Source: CAWFNW01 sp963817405
Lineage (GTDB): Bacteria > Actinomycetota > Coriobacteriia > Anaerosomatales > Anaerosomataceae
Assembly: GCA_963817405.1 (NCBI GenBank)
Contig: CAWFNW010000003.1
Coordinates: forward strand, 601,462-665,461
DNA length: 64,000 bases
Direction: 5' to 3'
Positions 1-8,210 of this stretch are shown piece by piece (position 1 is the first letter of the stretch; every line of letters begins with the position of its first letter). The notes beneath the pieces are model-generated. The model did no database searches and had not been told where the DNA came from. It saw only the letters and a list, made by a program, of their open reading frames with translations. Position numbers and translations under genes: made by a program.

Positions 1-612
1 ACGCCCAAGGCGTACGTCATCGACGACCCCGCGCCGAACGCGTTCGCCACCGGCAGGAACCCCCAGAACGCCTCGATCGCGGTGACGTCCGGGCTCGTGC
101 AGAAGCTCGATCGGCTGGAGCTCGAGGGCGTCATCGCGCATGAGCTGTCACACGTCAAGAACTATGACACGCTCGTGCAGACGCTCGCCGCGGTGCTCGC
201 TGGGACCGTCGCGCTCGTCTCTGACTGGATGCTTCGCTCGTTCTTCTGGGGTGGCGGCCGGCGGAGGGACTCGAGCGAGGGTGGGGGAGGTCAAGGGGTC
301 TTCGTCCTTGTCGGCCTCGTGCTCGCCATCCTCTCGCCGCTCTTCGCCGGACTCATCCAGATGGCGATCTCGCGCAAGCGCGAGTACCTCGCAGACGCGA
401 ACGGCGCGCTTCTGACCCGTTACCCGAAGGGGCTCGCCGACGCGCTCCGCAAGATCTCGGCAGACACGAACCGTCTGGCGGTCGCCAACAAGGCCACCGA
501 GTCGCTCTACATCGCGAACCCGCTCAAGGACTACGGCGCCGGTGGCTTGAACGCGCTCTTCAACACGCATCCGCCCATTGCTGATCGCATCGCGCGTCTC
601 GAGGCGATGTAG
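1..612 (+). CDS. htpX: HtpX-type membrane zinc metalloprotease (5' end missing)
   Basis: The frame is open from the first base, so the N-terminus lies outside the window; 203 residues are visible of a family that is usually about 290. The zinc motif HELSH is encoded at 139-153, and a downstream REYLADANG segment near 382 supplies the third ligand (Glu) expected in M48 proteases. Two hydrophobic segments separate these parts, one after the HELSH helix and one before REYLAD, which is the HtpX arrangement. The family degrades misfolded membrane proteins, with the active site facing the cytoplasm. The stop lies 1 base before the lgt start, so the two are probably co-transcribed. Confidence 0.9.
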   Translation, partial: TPKAYVIDDPAPNAFATGRNPQNASIAVTSGLVQKLDRLELEGVIAHELSHVKNYDTLVQTLAAVLAGTVALVSDWMLRSFFWGGGRRRDSSEGGGGQGVFVLVGLVLAILSPLFAGLIQMAISRKREYLADANGALLTRYPKGLADALRKISADTNRLAVANKATESLYIANPLKDYGAGGLNALFNTHPPIADRIARLEAM

Positions 613-613
613 C

Positions 614-1414
614 ATGGCGGCCTTCGCCTTTCCGGACTTCAACCCGGTCGCGTTCTCGATCGGCCCGATGGAGGTCCGCTGGTACGGGCTTGCCTACGTC
701 GTCGCCTTCATCGGCTCAGCGCTGCTGCTGAGGAGCGTCAACCGCCGTTGGAAGGTCGGCCTGACCAACGACCAGCAGGTTGACATCGTGCTCGCGGCCG
801 TGATCGGCGTGATCGTCGGCTCACGGCTGGGCTACGTGATCTTCTACGGCGGCTCCGAGTACTGGCGGGAGCCGCTTCGGATCCTCGCCACCTGGGACGG
901 CGGCATGTCGTTTCACGGTGGCCTGGTCGGGATCCTGACGGCCGGCTGGTTTGTGTCGAAGCGCATCGGCGTGCCGTTCCTTCGCCTGTGCGACATCGGT
1001 ACGCTGGGCGCACCCATCGGCTTCTTCTTCGGGCGTCTCTCGAATTTCGTGAACGGCGAACTGTGGGGTCGCGTCACCGACGTGCCGTGGGGCGTGGTGT
1101 TCCCGAGCGGCGGACCGCTTCCGAGACATCCCTCGCAGCTCTACGAGGCGTTCCTCGAGGGGTTCGTGATCTTCGTCGTGATGAACGTGCTCGCGCGGCC
1201 CAAGCGGCCGGACGGCTTCATGCTGGGAACGCTGCTGATCGTGTATGGCGTCTTTCGCACGGCGGTCGAGTTCGTGCGGGAGCCCGACGTCCAGCTCGGC
1301 TTCATCCTCGGCCCGTTCAGTATGGGACAGCTCCTGAGTGTGCCGATGATCGCGATCGGGGCGTGGCTTGTGTGGCGCGCGCATCGGTCGGGCACGCAGG
1401 TCGACTCCGTCTGA
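614..1414 (+). CDS. lgt: Prolipoprotein diacylglyceryl transferase
   Basis: A 266-residue polytopic membrane protein with the Lgt signature: GRLSNFVNGELWG in the middle and RHPSQLYEAFLEG after it, plus an early VRWYGLAYVVAF segment. Lgt transfers diacylglycerol from phosphatidylglycerol to the lipobox cysteine of prolipoproteins, the first step of lipoprotein maturation. I chose the ATG at 614, which starts MAAFAFPDF, over an upstream in-frame start at 578 that would overlap htpX. Likely substrates in this window are the lipoproteins at 1791 and 30277. Confidence 0.95.
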   Translation: MAAFAFPDFNPVAFSIGPMEVRWYGLAYVVAFIGSALLLRSVNRRWKVGLTNDQQVDIVLAAVIGVIVGSRLGYVIFYGGSEYWREPLRILATWDGGMSFHGGLVGILTAGWFVSKRIGVPFLRLCDIGTLGAPIGFFFGRLSNFVNGELWGRVTDVPWGVVFPSGGPLPRHPSQLYEAFLEGFVIFVVMNVLARPKRPDGFMLGTLLIVYGVFRTAVEFVREPDVQLGFILGPFSMGQLLSVPMIAIGAWLVWRAHRSGTQVDSV

Positions 1415-1435
1415 GGCGATCCGGGGCGCCGGGGA

Positions 1436-1642
1436 TCAGTCGTTGCCCGTAGGGCCGGCCGGCTTCCAGCAGGGCTCTTCACGCTGCAGGCACTTGACGG
1501 CCTCGCTCGGCTTGAGCGGGAGCAAGGGGTCTTGGGCGGTGCAGAGGAAGCGCGGGAGCTTTCCCAGCACGTCCTTCACGTCCGAATCCGCGTACGGGTC
1601 CTCGTCAGGCTGTTCGAGTATGTGCAGCAGTCGGCAGGTCAC
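1436..1642 (-). CDS. Small cysteine-containing protein, unknown function
   Basis: A 68-residue reading frame on the minus strand between two plus-strand genes. It starts with GTG, 6 bases after a GAGGAG ribosome-binding site; the longer upstream extension is unlikely because it overlaps the next gene. The protein is acidic in its first half and has four cysteines (residues 3, 34, 51 and 58). It has no signal peptide or membrane segment, and I do not recognise a family. The ribosome-binding site and sensible composition support a real gene, but short frames in GC-rich DNA can be spurious. Confidence 0.5.
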   Translation of the reverse strand: MTCRLLHILEQPDEDPYADSDVKDVLGKLPRFLCTAQDPLLPLKPSEAVKCLQREEPCWKPAGPTGND

Positions 1643-1733
1643 GGCGTGCTCCTCGTCCGTGCGGCGCGTGCCACCAGTGTAGCGGCTGCCCCGCACAAGA
1701 GTGTATCGGCGCGGTGACGCCCCGACACACGCG

Positions 1734-1763
1734 TTGACCCTTGTCCGACAGTGTCCGTAGACT
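1734..1763 (+). promoter_or_regulatory. Promoter for the DUF3048 lipoprotein gene
   Basis: TTGACC at 1734-1739 and TAGACT at 1758-1763, 18 bases apart, resemble a housekeeping promoter. It lies 27 bases before the start of the lipoprotein gene, with an AAGGAGG ribosome-binding site in between (1774-1780). Confidence 0.65.
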
Positions 1764-1790
1764 GGGCGATGACCAAGGAGGCCGTCCCTG

Positions 1791-2846
1791 ATGACCCACC
1801 GCCGCTCCATCCGCTCTCTGCTCGTTGTGCCCTTGATGCTCGGTATCCTGATCGCTGGCGGCTGCGCCAAGGCAGATCCCGGCGCTATCGTGTCGTACTG
1901 GCCGAAGGCCGAGCGCGAACGGACCGTGGCCAAGCCCATTGAACCGCCGAGCTGGCCGTTGACCGGTCTCCCCGCGCCCGATGCGGACGCCGTGAAGCAG
2001 CGCATCATCTCGGCGAAGATCGAAAACTCGCCGGCGGCACGCCCGCAGACAAACCTTCAGCACGCCGATGTGGTGTACGAGAGCATCGCCGAAGGCGGGG
2101 TCACGCGCTTCAACGCGATGTTCCACTCGCAGATCCCCGAAGACGCCGGCCCTGTGCGAAGCGCGCGGCTTTCCGACATCAACATCGTGCCCCAGTATGG
2201 CGCGCTCTTCGTGTTCTCCGGAGCAAGCACCAGCGTGAACAGCGCCATCCGTAAGACGAGCATAGAGAACCTGAGCGAAGACGCCGGCGTCAGCTACCCG
2301 TACTACCGGAGCAGCCAGCGAGCCGCCCCCCACAATCTCTTCGTGGTGTTCAGCAAGGTGCGTGAGGAGGCCAAGCGGCGAGGCATGCCCACGACGCGGG
2401 ACAACAAAGGGCTGGTCTTCGACAAGCGCGCGAGCGCGGAGTCGACCCCCACGGTGACGAGCATCGACATCCCGTTCTCACAGGCGAACCGGGTGCGGTG
2501 GACCTACGATGCGAAGTCGAACACCTACCGGCGAGAGAACAACGGCAAGGTCCACACCGACCGAGCCACCGGAAAGCAGATCACCGCGTCGAACGTCGTC
2601 GTCCTCTGGGCGAAGCACGAGGCGGCGTCGCGTGACAAGTTCGGTTCGGTCACGTATCGAATCGTGCTGACTGGCACCGGACGGTGCTCCGTCTTCCGCG
2701 ACGGACAGCGCTACGACGGCACGTGGGAGGCCGGCTCCGACTCGCCGCCCACCTTCAAGGCCGAGGACGGCGCGCAGATCAAGCTGACGCCCGGGAACAC
2801 GTGGATCCAGGTCGTACAGACGACCGTCAACATCACCATGAAGTAG
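1791..2846 (+). CDS. DUF3048 (YerB-family) lipoprotein
   Basis: A 351-residue protein with a lipoprotein signal: basic N-terminus, hydrophobic stretch and the lipobox IAGGC with cysteine 25. The body resembles the DUF3048/YerB family, for example IENSPAARPQ, GGVTRFNAMF and GPVRSARLSD in the N-terminal half and a second domain ending in WIQVVQTTVNITMK. YerB is a Bacillus lipoprotein whose biochemical role is not settled. The gene has its own promoter and a strong AAGGAGG site. A stem-loop follows, so it is probably monocistronic. Confidence 0.85.
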   Translation: MTHRRSIRSLLVVPLMLGILIAGGCAKADPGAIVSYWPKAERERTVAKPIEPPSWPLTGLPAPDADAVKQRIISAKIENSPAARPQTNLQHADVVYESIAEGGVTRFNAMFHSQIPEDAGPVRSARLSDINIVPQYGALFVFSGASTSVNSAIRKTSIENLSEDAGVSYPYYRSSQRAAPHNLFVVFSKVREEAKRRGMPTTRDNKGLVFDKRASAESTPTVTSIDIPFSQANRVRWTYDAKSNTYRRENNGKVHTDRATGKQITASNVVVLWAKHEAASRDKFGSVTYRIVLTGTGRCSVFRDGQRYDGTWEAGSDSPPTFKAEDGAQIKLTPGNTWIQVVQTTVNITMK

Positions 2847-2860
2847 CGCGGGCAGGTGAT

Positions 2861-2888
2861 GGACCCGAGCAAGCCAGCCGCTCGGTCC
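2861..2888 (+). terminator. Stem-loop after the DUF3048 gene
   Basis: GGACCCGAGC (2861-2870) pairs with GCTCGGTCC (2880-2888) with one bulged C and a 9-base loop. No clear T-run follows, but its place between a stop codon and the pdxS promoter suggests transcription termination. Confidence 0.45.
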
Positions 2889-2890
2889 GG

Positions 2891-2919
2891 TTGTTCACCC
2901 GCCAAGGCATGCGTAGAAT
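2891..2919 (+). promoter_or_regulatory. pdxS-pdxT promoter
   Basis: TTGTTC (2891-2896) and TAGAAT (2914-2919) with a 17-base spacer. The predicted transcript starts about 60 bases before the pdxS GTG, leaving room for a GAGGAG ribosome-binding site (2971-2976). Confidence 0.65.
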
Positions 2920-2984
2920 GTAGAGTCCGAACCCGCTCGGGTGTCTTCGTGCGCCCGATACTCCAACGACGAGGAGCGAGAAGC

Positions 2985-3884
2985 GTGAGCGATAACGCCA
3001 GCACGACAACCGGGACCCTCCGCGTGAAAACGGGCCTCGCCGAGATGCTCAAGGGCGGCGTCATCATGGACGTCGTCAACGTCGAGCAGGCGAAGATCGC
3101 CGAGGACGCGGGCGCGGTGGCCGTTATGGCGCTCGAGCGCGTCCCCGCGGACATCCGCGCGGCTGGTGGCGTCGCGCGCATGGCCGACCCGACGATCGTT
3201 GAGAACATCGTGGGCATGGTATCGATACCGGTGATGGCCAAGTGCCGCATCGGCCACTTCGTCGAGGCCCAGGTGCTGCAGACGCTCGGCGTGGACTACA
3301 TCGATGAGTCCGAAGTGCTCACGCCGGCAGACGAGGAGTACCACGTCAACAAGTGGGACTTCACCGTGCCGTTCGTGTGTGGCTGCCGGAACCTGGGCGA
3401 GGCGCTTCGGCGTATCGGCGAGGGCGCCGCCATGGTCCGCACCAAGGGCGAGCCGGGGACCGGCAACGTAGTGGAGGCTGTACGCCACATCCGCCAGGTC
3501 ACCGACGAGATCGGTTGGCTGAACGGGCTCCGTCCCGAGCAACTCTTCACGGCAGCGAAAGAGCTCCAAGCGCCCTACGAGCTCGTGAAGTGGGTTGCCG
3601 AGAACGGCAAGCTGCCGGTGGTGAACTTCTCGGCCGGCGGCATCGCGACACCCGCGGACGCGGCGCTCATGATGCAGCTCGGCTGTGACGGCGTCTTCGT
3701 CGGGAGCGGCATCTTCAAGAGCGGCGATCCAGCCAAGCGCGCTCGCGCCATCGTCGAGGCGACCACGCACTTCGAGGACGCGGACATCATCGCTCGCGTC
3801 TCCCGCGACTTGGGCGAGGCAATGGTGGGCATCAACATCTCGGACATCCCCGAAGCCGAGCGGATGCAGGAGCGGGGCTGGTAG
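2985..3884 (+). CDS. pdxS: Pyridoxal 5'-phosphate synthase, synthase subunit
   Basis: A 299-residue (beta/alpha)8 protein close to the usual length. It builds pyridoxal phosphate from ribose 5-phosphate, glyceraldehyde 3-phosphate and ammonia supplied by PdxT. Diagnostic segments include MDVVNVEQAKIAEDAGA, VMALERVPADIR, VMAKCRIGHF with a reactive lysine, and GGIATPADAALMMQLG. The GTG at 2985 follows GAGGAG by 8 bases and gives the normal N-terminus; an upstream in-frame extension would begin with an atypical sequence. pdxT starts after a single base, consistent with a two-gene operon. Confidence 0.97.
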   Translation: MSDNASTTTGTLRVKTGLAEMLKGGVIMDVVNVEQAKIAEDAGAVAVMALERVPADIRAAGGVARMADPTIVENIVGMVSIPVMAKCRIGHFVEAQVLQTLGVDYIDESEVLTPADEEYHVNKWDFTVPFVCGCRNLGEALRRIGEGAAMVRTKGEPGTGNVVEAVRHIRQVTDEIGWLNGLRPEQLFTAAKELQAPYELVKWVAENGKLPVVNFSAGGIATPADAALMMQLGCDGVFVGSGIFKSGDPAKRARAIVEATTHFEDADIIARVSRDLGEAMVGINISDIPEAERMQERGW

Positions 3885-3885
3885 G

Positions 3886-4464
3886 GTGCGTATCGGCGTC
3901 CTCGCCCTTCAGGGCGCGTTTCGCGAACACATCATGATGCTGGAGGCGCTTGGCGTCTCGAGCATCGCCGTGCGTCTGCCCGAGCAGCTCGGCGAGGTCA
4001 GCGGCCTCATCATCCCGGGCGGCGAGTCCACGGCAATCGGCAAGCTGATGGCCACCTATGGCTTCTACGACGCTATCCGGCAGCAGCACAGCGCCGGCAT
4101 GGCCGTTTGGGGCACGTGTGCCGGAGCCATCCTGGTGGCGCGTACCGTGCTCGACGCGCTGCCCGACCAGGAGACCCTCGGCCTCATGGACGTGAGCGTG
4201 CGCCGCAACGCCTACGGGCGACAGGTGGATTCGTTCGAGGCGGACCTCGATGTGCGGGGTCTACCCGATCGCGACTTCCGGGGCGTCTTCATTCGGGCGC
4301 CCTGGATCGAGGCGGTCGGCCCCGACGTTCAGGTGGTTGCCGAGCACGACGGACACATCGTCGCAGCGCGCGAGGGGGACCTCCTCGCAACGGTCTTCCA
4401 CCCGGAGCTCGCAGGCGACCCCCGCATCCATCGCTACTTCCTCGACGACGTCGTCGGGACCTGA
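3886..4464 (+). CDS. pdxT: Pyridoxal 5'-phosphate synthase, glutaminase subunit
   Basis: A 192-residue class I glutamine amidotransferase that hydrolyses glutamine and channels ammonia to PdxS. The GTG start, 1 base after the pdxS stop, gives the canonical MRIGVLALQGAFREH N-terminus. The oxyanion region is IIPGGEST, the nucleophile cysteine lies in WGTCAGAI, and the His-Glu pair is in FHPELAGD near the C-terminus. All catalytic residues appear intact. Confidence 0.96.
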   Translation: MRIGVLALQGAFREHIMMLEALGVSSIAVRLPEQLGEVSGLIIPGGESTAIGKLMATYGFYDAIRQQHSAGMAVWGTCAGAILVARTVLDALPDQETLGLMDVSVRRNAYGRQVDSFEADLDVRGLPDRDFRGVFIRAPWIEAVGPDVQVVAEHDGHIVAAREGDLLATVFHPELAGDPRIHRYFLDDVVGT

Positions 4465-4486
4465 CCGCACCGAAGGAGGCCTCACG

Positions 4487-5245
4487 ATGTCCGGACACTC
4501 GAAGTGGGCGACCACGAAGCACCGAAAGTTCGCGCAGGACGCCAAGAGAAGCGCGCTCTTCTCGAAGCTCTCGCGGAACATCACCGTGGCGGCCAAGACG
4601 GGCGGCGACCCCAGCCCGGAGAACAACGCCTCGCTCGCGGCTGCCATCGAGAAAGCGAAGGGCTACTCGCTGCCCAAGGACAAGATCCAGGCTGCCATCG
4701 AGAAGGCCTTCGCCGCCGGCGCGGACAGCGCCGCCTACGAAGAGATCGTCTACGAGGGCTACGGCACGCACGGCGTGGCGATCTACATCGAGGCGCTCAC
4801 CGACAACCGCAACCGCACGGCCGCCGACGTCCGGTCAGCGTTCACGCGGGCGGGCGGCAATCTCGCGGCGACCGGTTCGGTCGCGTTCCAGTTCGAGCGC
4901 AAGGGCGAGATCACCATCGACAAGGCGTCGTCTCCCGATGAGGAGGAGCTGCTGATGCTCGTTGCTGACGCGGGCGGCGAGGACCTCGAGGACAACGACG
5001 ACGAGTTCGTCGTCGTGACCGCGGCAGGGGATCTGGCGAACGTGCGGCGCACACTGCTCGGGGCCGGCGTCGCCTTCCGCGGAGCCGAGCTGACGATGCG
5101 TCCCACGACCCCCGTCTCGGTGACCATCGAGGTGGCGCGCAAGGTGTTGCGGCTCGTCGATGCGCTGGAGGAGCTCGATGACATCCAAGAGGTCTACCAC
5201 AACATGGAGATGACCGAGGAGCTGGCGGCAGCGCTCGACGAATAG
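4487..5245 (+). CDS. yebC: YebC/PmpR-family protein
   Basis: A 252-residue member of the YebC family, starting MSGHSKWATTKHRK, a family hallmark. An AAGGAGG site lies 7 bases before the ATG. Members act as DNA-binding transcriptional regulators or, as shown for some, ribosome-associated factors that help translate proline-rich stretches. The three-domain length and the C-terminal MRPTTPVSV segment are typical. It lies directly upstream of ruvCAB, a conserved order in many bacteria, though here ruvC has its own promoter. Confidence 0.93.
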   Translation: MSGHSKWATTKHRKFAQDAKRSALFSKLSRNITVAAKTGGDPSPENNASLAAAIEKAKGYSLPKDKIQAAIEKAFAAGADSAAYEEIVYEGYGTHGVAIYIEALTDNRNRTAADVRSAFTRAGGNLAATGSVAFQFERKGEITIDKASSPDEEELLMLVADAGGEDLEDNDDEFVVVTAAGDLANVRRTLLGAGVAFRGAELTMRPTTPVSVTIEVARKVLRLVDALEELDDIQEVYHNMEMTEELAAALDE

Positions 5246-5298
5246 GAGCCTGTCTCGGGAGTGAGCAGCGACCGCGCGGGCGTCGATCCTGCCCGAGC

Positions 5299-5327
5299 TT
5301 CACACGTGTCGCACCCGGTGCTACCCT
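5299..5327 (+). promoter_or_regulatory. ruvCAB promoter
   Basis: TTCACA (5299-5304) and TACCCT (5322-5327) separated by 17 bases, about 38 bases before the ruvC GTG, with a GGGAGG ribosome-binding site in between. Confidence 0.5.
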
Positions 5328-5365
5328 GAACGTATGTTCGATTCGCCCGATGGGAGGGACCGCGC

Positions 5366-5863
5366 GTGATCATCCTGGGCGTCGATCCCGGGCTTGCCAA
5401 CACGGGCTGGGGCGTCATCGAGCACGTCGGCGGGCGCTTCCGCTGCTGTGCCTACGGCTGCATCACCACGCTCGCCACGGAACCGCTTCCCAAGCGTCTT
5501 GCATCGATCCACACGGAACTCGCACGCGTGATCGAGCGCTTCGGTCCCGCCGAGTGCGCCATCGAGAGCGTCTTCTTCGGTTCCAATGCTCGCTCCGCCT
5601 TCGCAACCGGTCAGGCCCGTGGCGTAGCGGTGCTCGCGCTCGCCGAGCGGGGCGTGCTCTTGGGCGAGTACAGCCCGGCGCAGATCAAGGGCGCGGTCGT
5701 GGGTACCGGCACCGCAGAGAAGCCCCAAGTGGCGTACATGGTGCGCGTGCTGCTCGGGCTCGACCACGAACCGTCGCCGGACCATGCATCCGATGCGCTT
5801 GCCGCGGCGATCTGTCACGCGCATCTGAGGCGTATGGCCGCGCTCGTGGAGGCCGTCCAGTGA
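5366..5863 (+). CDS. ruvC: Holliday junction endonuclease RuvC
   Basis: A 165-residue RNase H-fold nuclease that cuts Holliday junctions moved by RuvAB. The first catalytic aspartate is in ILGVDPGLANTGWG, the glutamate in CAIESVFF, and the final aspartates in HASDALAAAICH. The start is GTG. The stop overlaps the ruvA GTG in a GTGA arrangement, implying translational coupling. Confidence 0.97.
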   Translation: MIILGVDPGLANTGWGVIEHVGGRFRCCAYGCITTLATEPLPKRLASIHTELARVIERFGPAECAIESVFFGSNARSAFATGQARGVAVLALAERGVLLGEYSPAQIKGAVVGTGTAEKPQVAYMVRVLLGLDHEPSPDHASDALAAAICHAHLRRMAALVEAVQ

Positions 5864-6444
5864 TTGCGCAGCTGACGGGCCGCGTAGCCGCCAAGATGCC
5901 GACAGCGGTCGTCATCGACGTTGGCGGTGTCGGCTTCAAAGTCGCGATGTCGACATCCTCTCTCGTCGCCCTGCCGGCTGAAGGCGACGAGGTCACCGTG
6001 CACACACACCTCTACGTGCGCGAGGACGAGCTCTCGCTCTTCGGGTTCGAGAGTGCCGAGGAGAAGTCGCTGTTCGAGCAGCTCATTACGGTGAGTGGTG
6101 TCGGGCCGAAGGTCGCGCTCTCGGTACTCTCGGCGTTTGCCCCAGACGCCTTTGCCGACGCGCTTGTGCATGAGGACGTCGCCCGGCTCTCGAGCGTTCC
6201 GGGGATCGGGAAGAAGACCGCGCAGCGGATGATTCTCGACCTTAAGGATAGGTTGAGTGTTGGCGGCGCACTGACCGTGACGAAGGCAGCACAAGACTCG
6301 GCTACCGAAGTACATGCCGCGCTGCTCGGGATGGGCTTCTCGTCGGCAGAGGTGGCTGCCGCGCTCGGCGGCTACGATGGCCCTGCCGGTGACGTGCAGG
6401 CGCTCTTGAAGTACGGCCTGCGCCGTCTCGGGGGCGGCGTGTGA
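5860..6444 (+). CDS. ruvA: Holliday junction helicase subunit RuvA
   Basis: A 194-residue protein starting at the GTG that overlaps the ruvC stop. An N-terminal OB domain (MIAQLTGRVAAKMP onward) is followed by two helix-hairpin-helix motifs, seen in VSGVGPKVALSVLSAF and VPGIGKKTAQRMILDLKDR, and a C-terminal domain that contacts RuvB. RuvA tetramers bind the four-way junction and load RuvB. The stop overlaps the ruvB GTG. Confidence 0.97.
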   Translation: MIAQLTGRVAAKMPTAVVIDVGGVGFKVAMSTSSLVALPAEGDEVTVHTHLYVREDELSLFGFESAEEKSLFEQLITVSGVGPKVALSVLSAFAPDAFADALVHEDVARLSSVPGIGKKTAQRMILDLKDRLSVGGALTVTKAAQDSATEVHAALLGMGFSSAEVAAALGGYDGPAGDVQALLKYGLRRLGGGV

Positions 6445-7502
6445 GTACCGTCTGGGAACCAGACGACGCTGCGGCTGAGCCGGAACGGCTCGTCAGTGCG
6501 GGTTTCACCGAGGACGACCTGGAGATCGACCGGTCCCTTCGCCCCCGGATGCTCGGCGAGTATCTGGGCCAGAGCCGGGTGAAGGAGAACCTGAGCGTGC
6601 TCATCGACGCGGCGAAGGGCCGCGACGAGCCGCTCGACCACATCCTGCTCTCGGGCCCGCCGGGGCTTGGCAAGACCACGCTGGCGGGCGTCATCGCGAA
6701 TGAACTCGACGTGACGATTCGCACTACGAGCGGACCGGCGATCGAGCGTGCAGGCGACCTCGCCGCGATCCTCACCAACCTGCAGGAGCGCGACGTGCTC
6801 TTCATCGACGAAATCCACCGACTGAACCGCGCGGTGGAGGAGGTCCTCTACCCCGCGATGGAGGACTACGTCATCGACATCGTGATCGGGCAGGGCCCTG
6901 CCGCGCGCTCGCTCCGGCTGGATCTACCGCGATTCACGCTTATCGGCGCGACCACACGCACGGGGCTGCTCACGGGGCCGCTTCGCGACCGGTTCGGCAT
7001 GGCGTTCCGGCTGGAGTACTACACGCCCGACGAGCTCGCGGCAATCGTTCGCAGGAGCGCGCGGATTCTGTGCGTCGAGGTCGACGACGATGGAGCAGTG
7101 GAGATCGCTCGGCGGTCGCGTGGAACCCCCCGCCTCGCGAACCGCCTGCTCAAGCGGGTGCGGGACTACGCGCAGGTCCGGTATGACGGCCGCGTGAACG
7201 AGAATCTCGCCGCCGAGGCGCTCGCGTTCTTCGAGGTCGATCACATCGGGCTGGACCGTATGGACCGTGCCATCCTCGAGACACTCGTGCACACTTTCAG
7301 TGGCCGGCCGGTCGGGCTGGGAACGCTTGCCGCTGCCGTCGGCGAGGAGACCGACACGCTTGAGGACGTCTACGAGCCGTACCTGTTGCAGCTCGGGCTC
7401 CTCGCGAGGACGCCGAAGGGTCGCCAGGCGACGCCGCGGGCCTACGAGCACCTGGGCGTCAGGCCCCCCGTTGTGGGCGGCGCACAAGGCGGGCTGTTCT
7501 AG
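6441..7502 (+). CDS. ruvB: Holliday junction branch migration ATPase RuvB
   Basis: A 353-residue AAA+ ATPase. Walker A is GPPGLGKTTL, Walker B is LFIDEIHR, sensor 1 is GATTRTG, and the arginine-finger and winged-helix regions follow in RGTPRLANRLLKRVRDYAQ and beyond. It drives branch migration as a hexamer with RuvA. A 6-bp stem-loop (GCGCCA/TGGCGC, 7502-7520) sits right at the stop codon and may reduce read-through into the next small gene. Confidence 0.98.
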   Translation: MSTVWEPDDAAAEPERLVSAGFTEDDLEIDRSLRPRMLGEYLGQSRVKENLSVLIDAAKGRDEPLDHILLSGPPGLGKTTLAGVIANELDVTIRTTSGPAIERAGDLAAILTNLQERDVLFIDEIHRLNRAVEEVLYPAMEDYVIDIVIGQGPAARSLRLDLPRFTLIGATTRTGLLTGPLRDRFGMAFRLEYYTPDELAAIVRRSARILCVEVDDDGAVEIARRSRGTPRLANRLLKRVRDYAQVRYDGRVNENLAAEALAFFEVDHIGLDRMDRAILETLVHTFSGRPVGLGTLAAAVGEETDTLEDVYEPYLLQLGLLARTPKGRQATPRAYEHLGVRPPVVGGAQGGLF

Positions 7503-7572
7503 CGCCAAAGCCGCTGGCGCATCTGTTCGACAGCATCGCGGGACGCTGACGAACGTGACCGAGGAGGACCGC

Positions 7573-7680
7573 ATGTTCAGTGCCGAGAACCTGCCCGGAG
7601 TGATCATCGGGCTCATCATCATCGCCGCGGGCACCTATCTCGGCGTGCGCGGAGCGATGAAGCGTCAGGAACGAGAGTAA
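7573..7680 (+). CDS. 35-residue single-pass membrane protein, unknown
   Basis: A very short gene between ruvB and a strong stem-loop. A GAGGAGG site lies just before the ATG at 7573. The product starts MFSAENLPG, has one hydrophobic helix (about residues 9-26, VIIGLIIIAAGTYLGV) and a short basic tail with RGAMKRQERE. I recognise no family; it could be a small membrane regulator or structural peptide. The ribosome-binding site and adjacent terminator make it credible despite its size. Confidence 0.6.
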   Translation: MFSAENLPGVIIGLIIIAAGTYLGVRGAMKRQERE

Positions 7681-7681
7681 A

Positions 7682-7713
7682 CGATCGAGGCCCCGTCGCC
7701 GGGGCCTCGATCG
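7682..7713. terminator. Perfect 13-bp stem-loop terminator
   Basis: CGATCGAGGCCCC (7682-7694) and GGGGCCTCGATCG (7701-7713) are perfect inverted repeats around a 6-base loop. It begins 1 base after the small gene's stop and lies before the end of the converging superoxide reductase gene, so it could terminate both strands. No T-run is present. Confidence 0.7.
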
Positions 7714-7752
7714 CTCAGCCGGCCCCGCGGGTGCGAGGCGCACGCGGCGGCG

Positions 7753-8100
7753 TCAGAGCGTGACCTCAGCCGCCCACAGGCCGTGAAGGTTGCAGTGCTC
7801 GATCGCGCGCACGACCGTTCCGGGATCGAGGTCGACGGCGACTGACACGACCGGAGCGGTGACTACTGGCGACAGATCGAAGCGCGCTATGGGCGCCCCG
7901 TCGGCGGCGATCTCGATCCACGCGATGTAGTGGTCGGGCTGGTTGGGGTGGGGCACGTCCCAACCGACGGTCACGTCGATGACGAGAGCGTCCTCAACGC
8001 GTTTCACCTCGATGTGCGGCGTGTGCTTCTTCTCGAAGTCGCCTGCCGTGGCAAGATCGGCGACATGGTTGATGGGGCCCAGAATCGGGGCGTCCGGCAT
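7753..8100 (-). CDS. Superoxide reductase (class II, neelaredoxin-like)
   Basis: A 115-residue protein with the non-heme iron centre of superoxide reductases: His26 in EKKHTPH, His51 and His57 in VPHPNQPDHYI, and Cys103 and His106 in EHCNLHGLW. It reduces superoxide to hydrogen peroxide without making oxygen, a strategy common in anaerobes. The N-terminal desulforedoxin domain of class I enzymes is absent. The ATG at 8100 follows an AAGGAGG site. It diverges from the isochorismatase-family gene across 110 bases. Confidence 0.9.
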   Translation of the reverse strand: MPDAPILGPINHVADLATAGDFEKKHTPHIEVKRVEDALVIDVTVGWDVPHPNQPDHYIAWIEIAADGAPIARFDLSPVVTAPVVSVAVDLDPGTVVRAIEHCNLHGLWAAEVTL

Positions 8101-8210
8101 GATGGTCCTCCTTCGCAGATCGGGGTCGGTGTGCGCAAACAGGCGCATGAGGTACATACCCCATGGTGGCCAGCACTCGCCGGTGAGCGAGCGATAGCAC
8201 GGAGGTCTGT

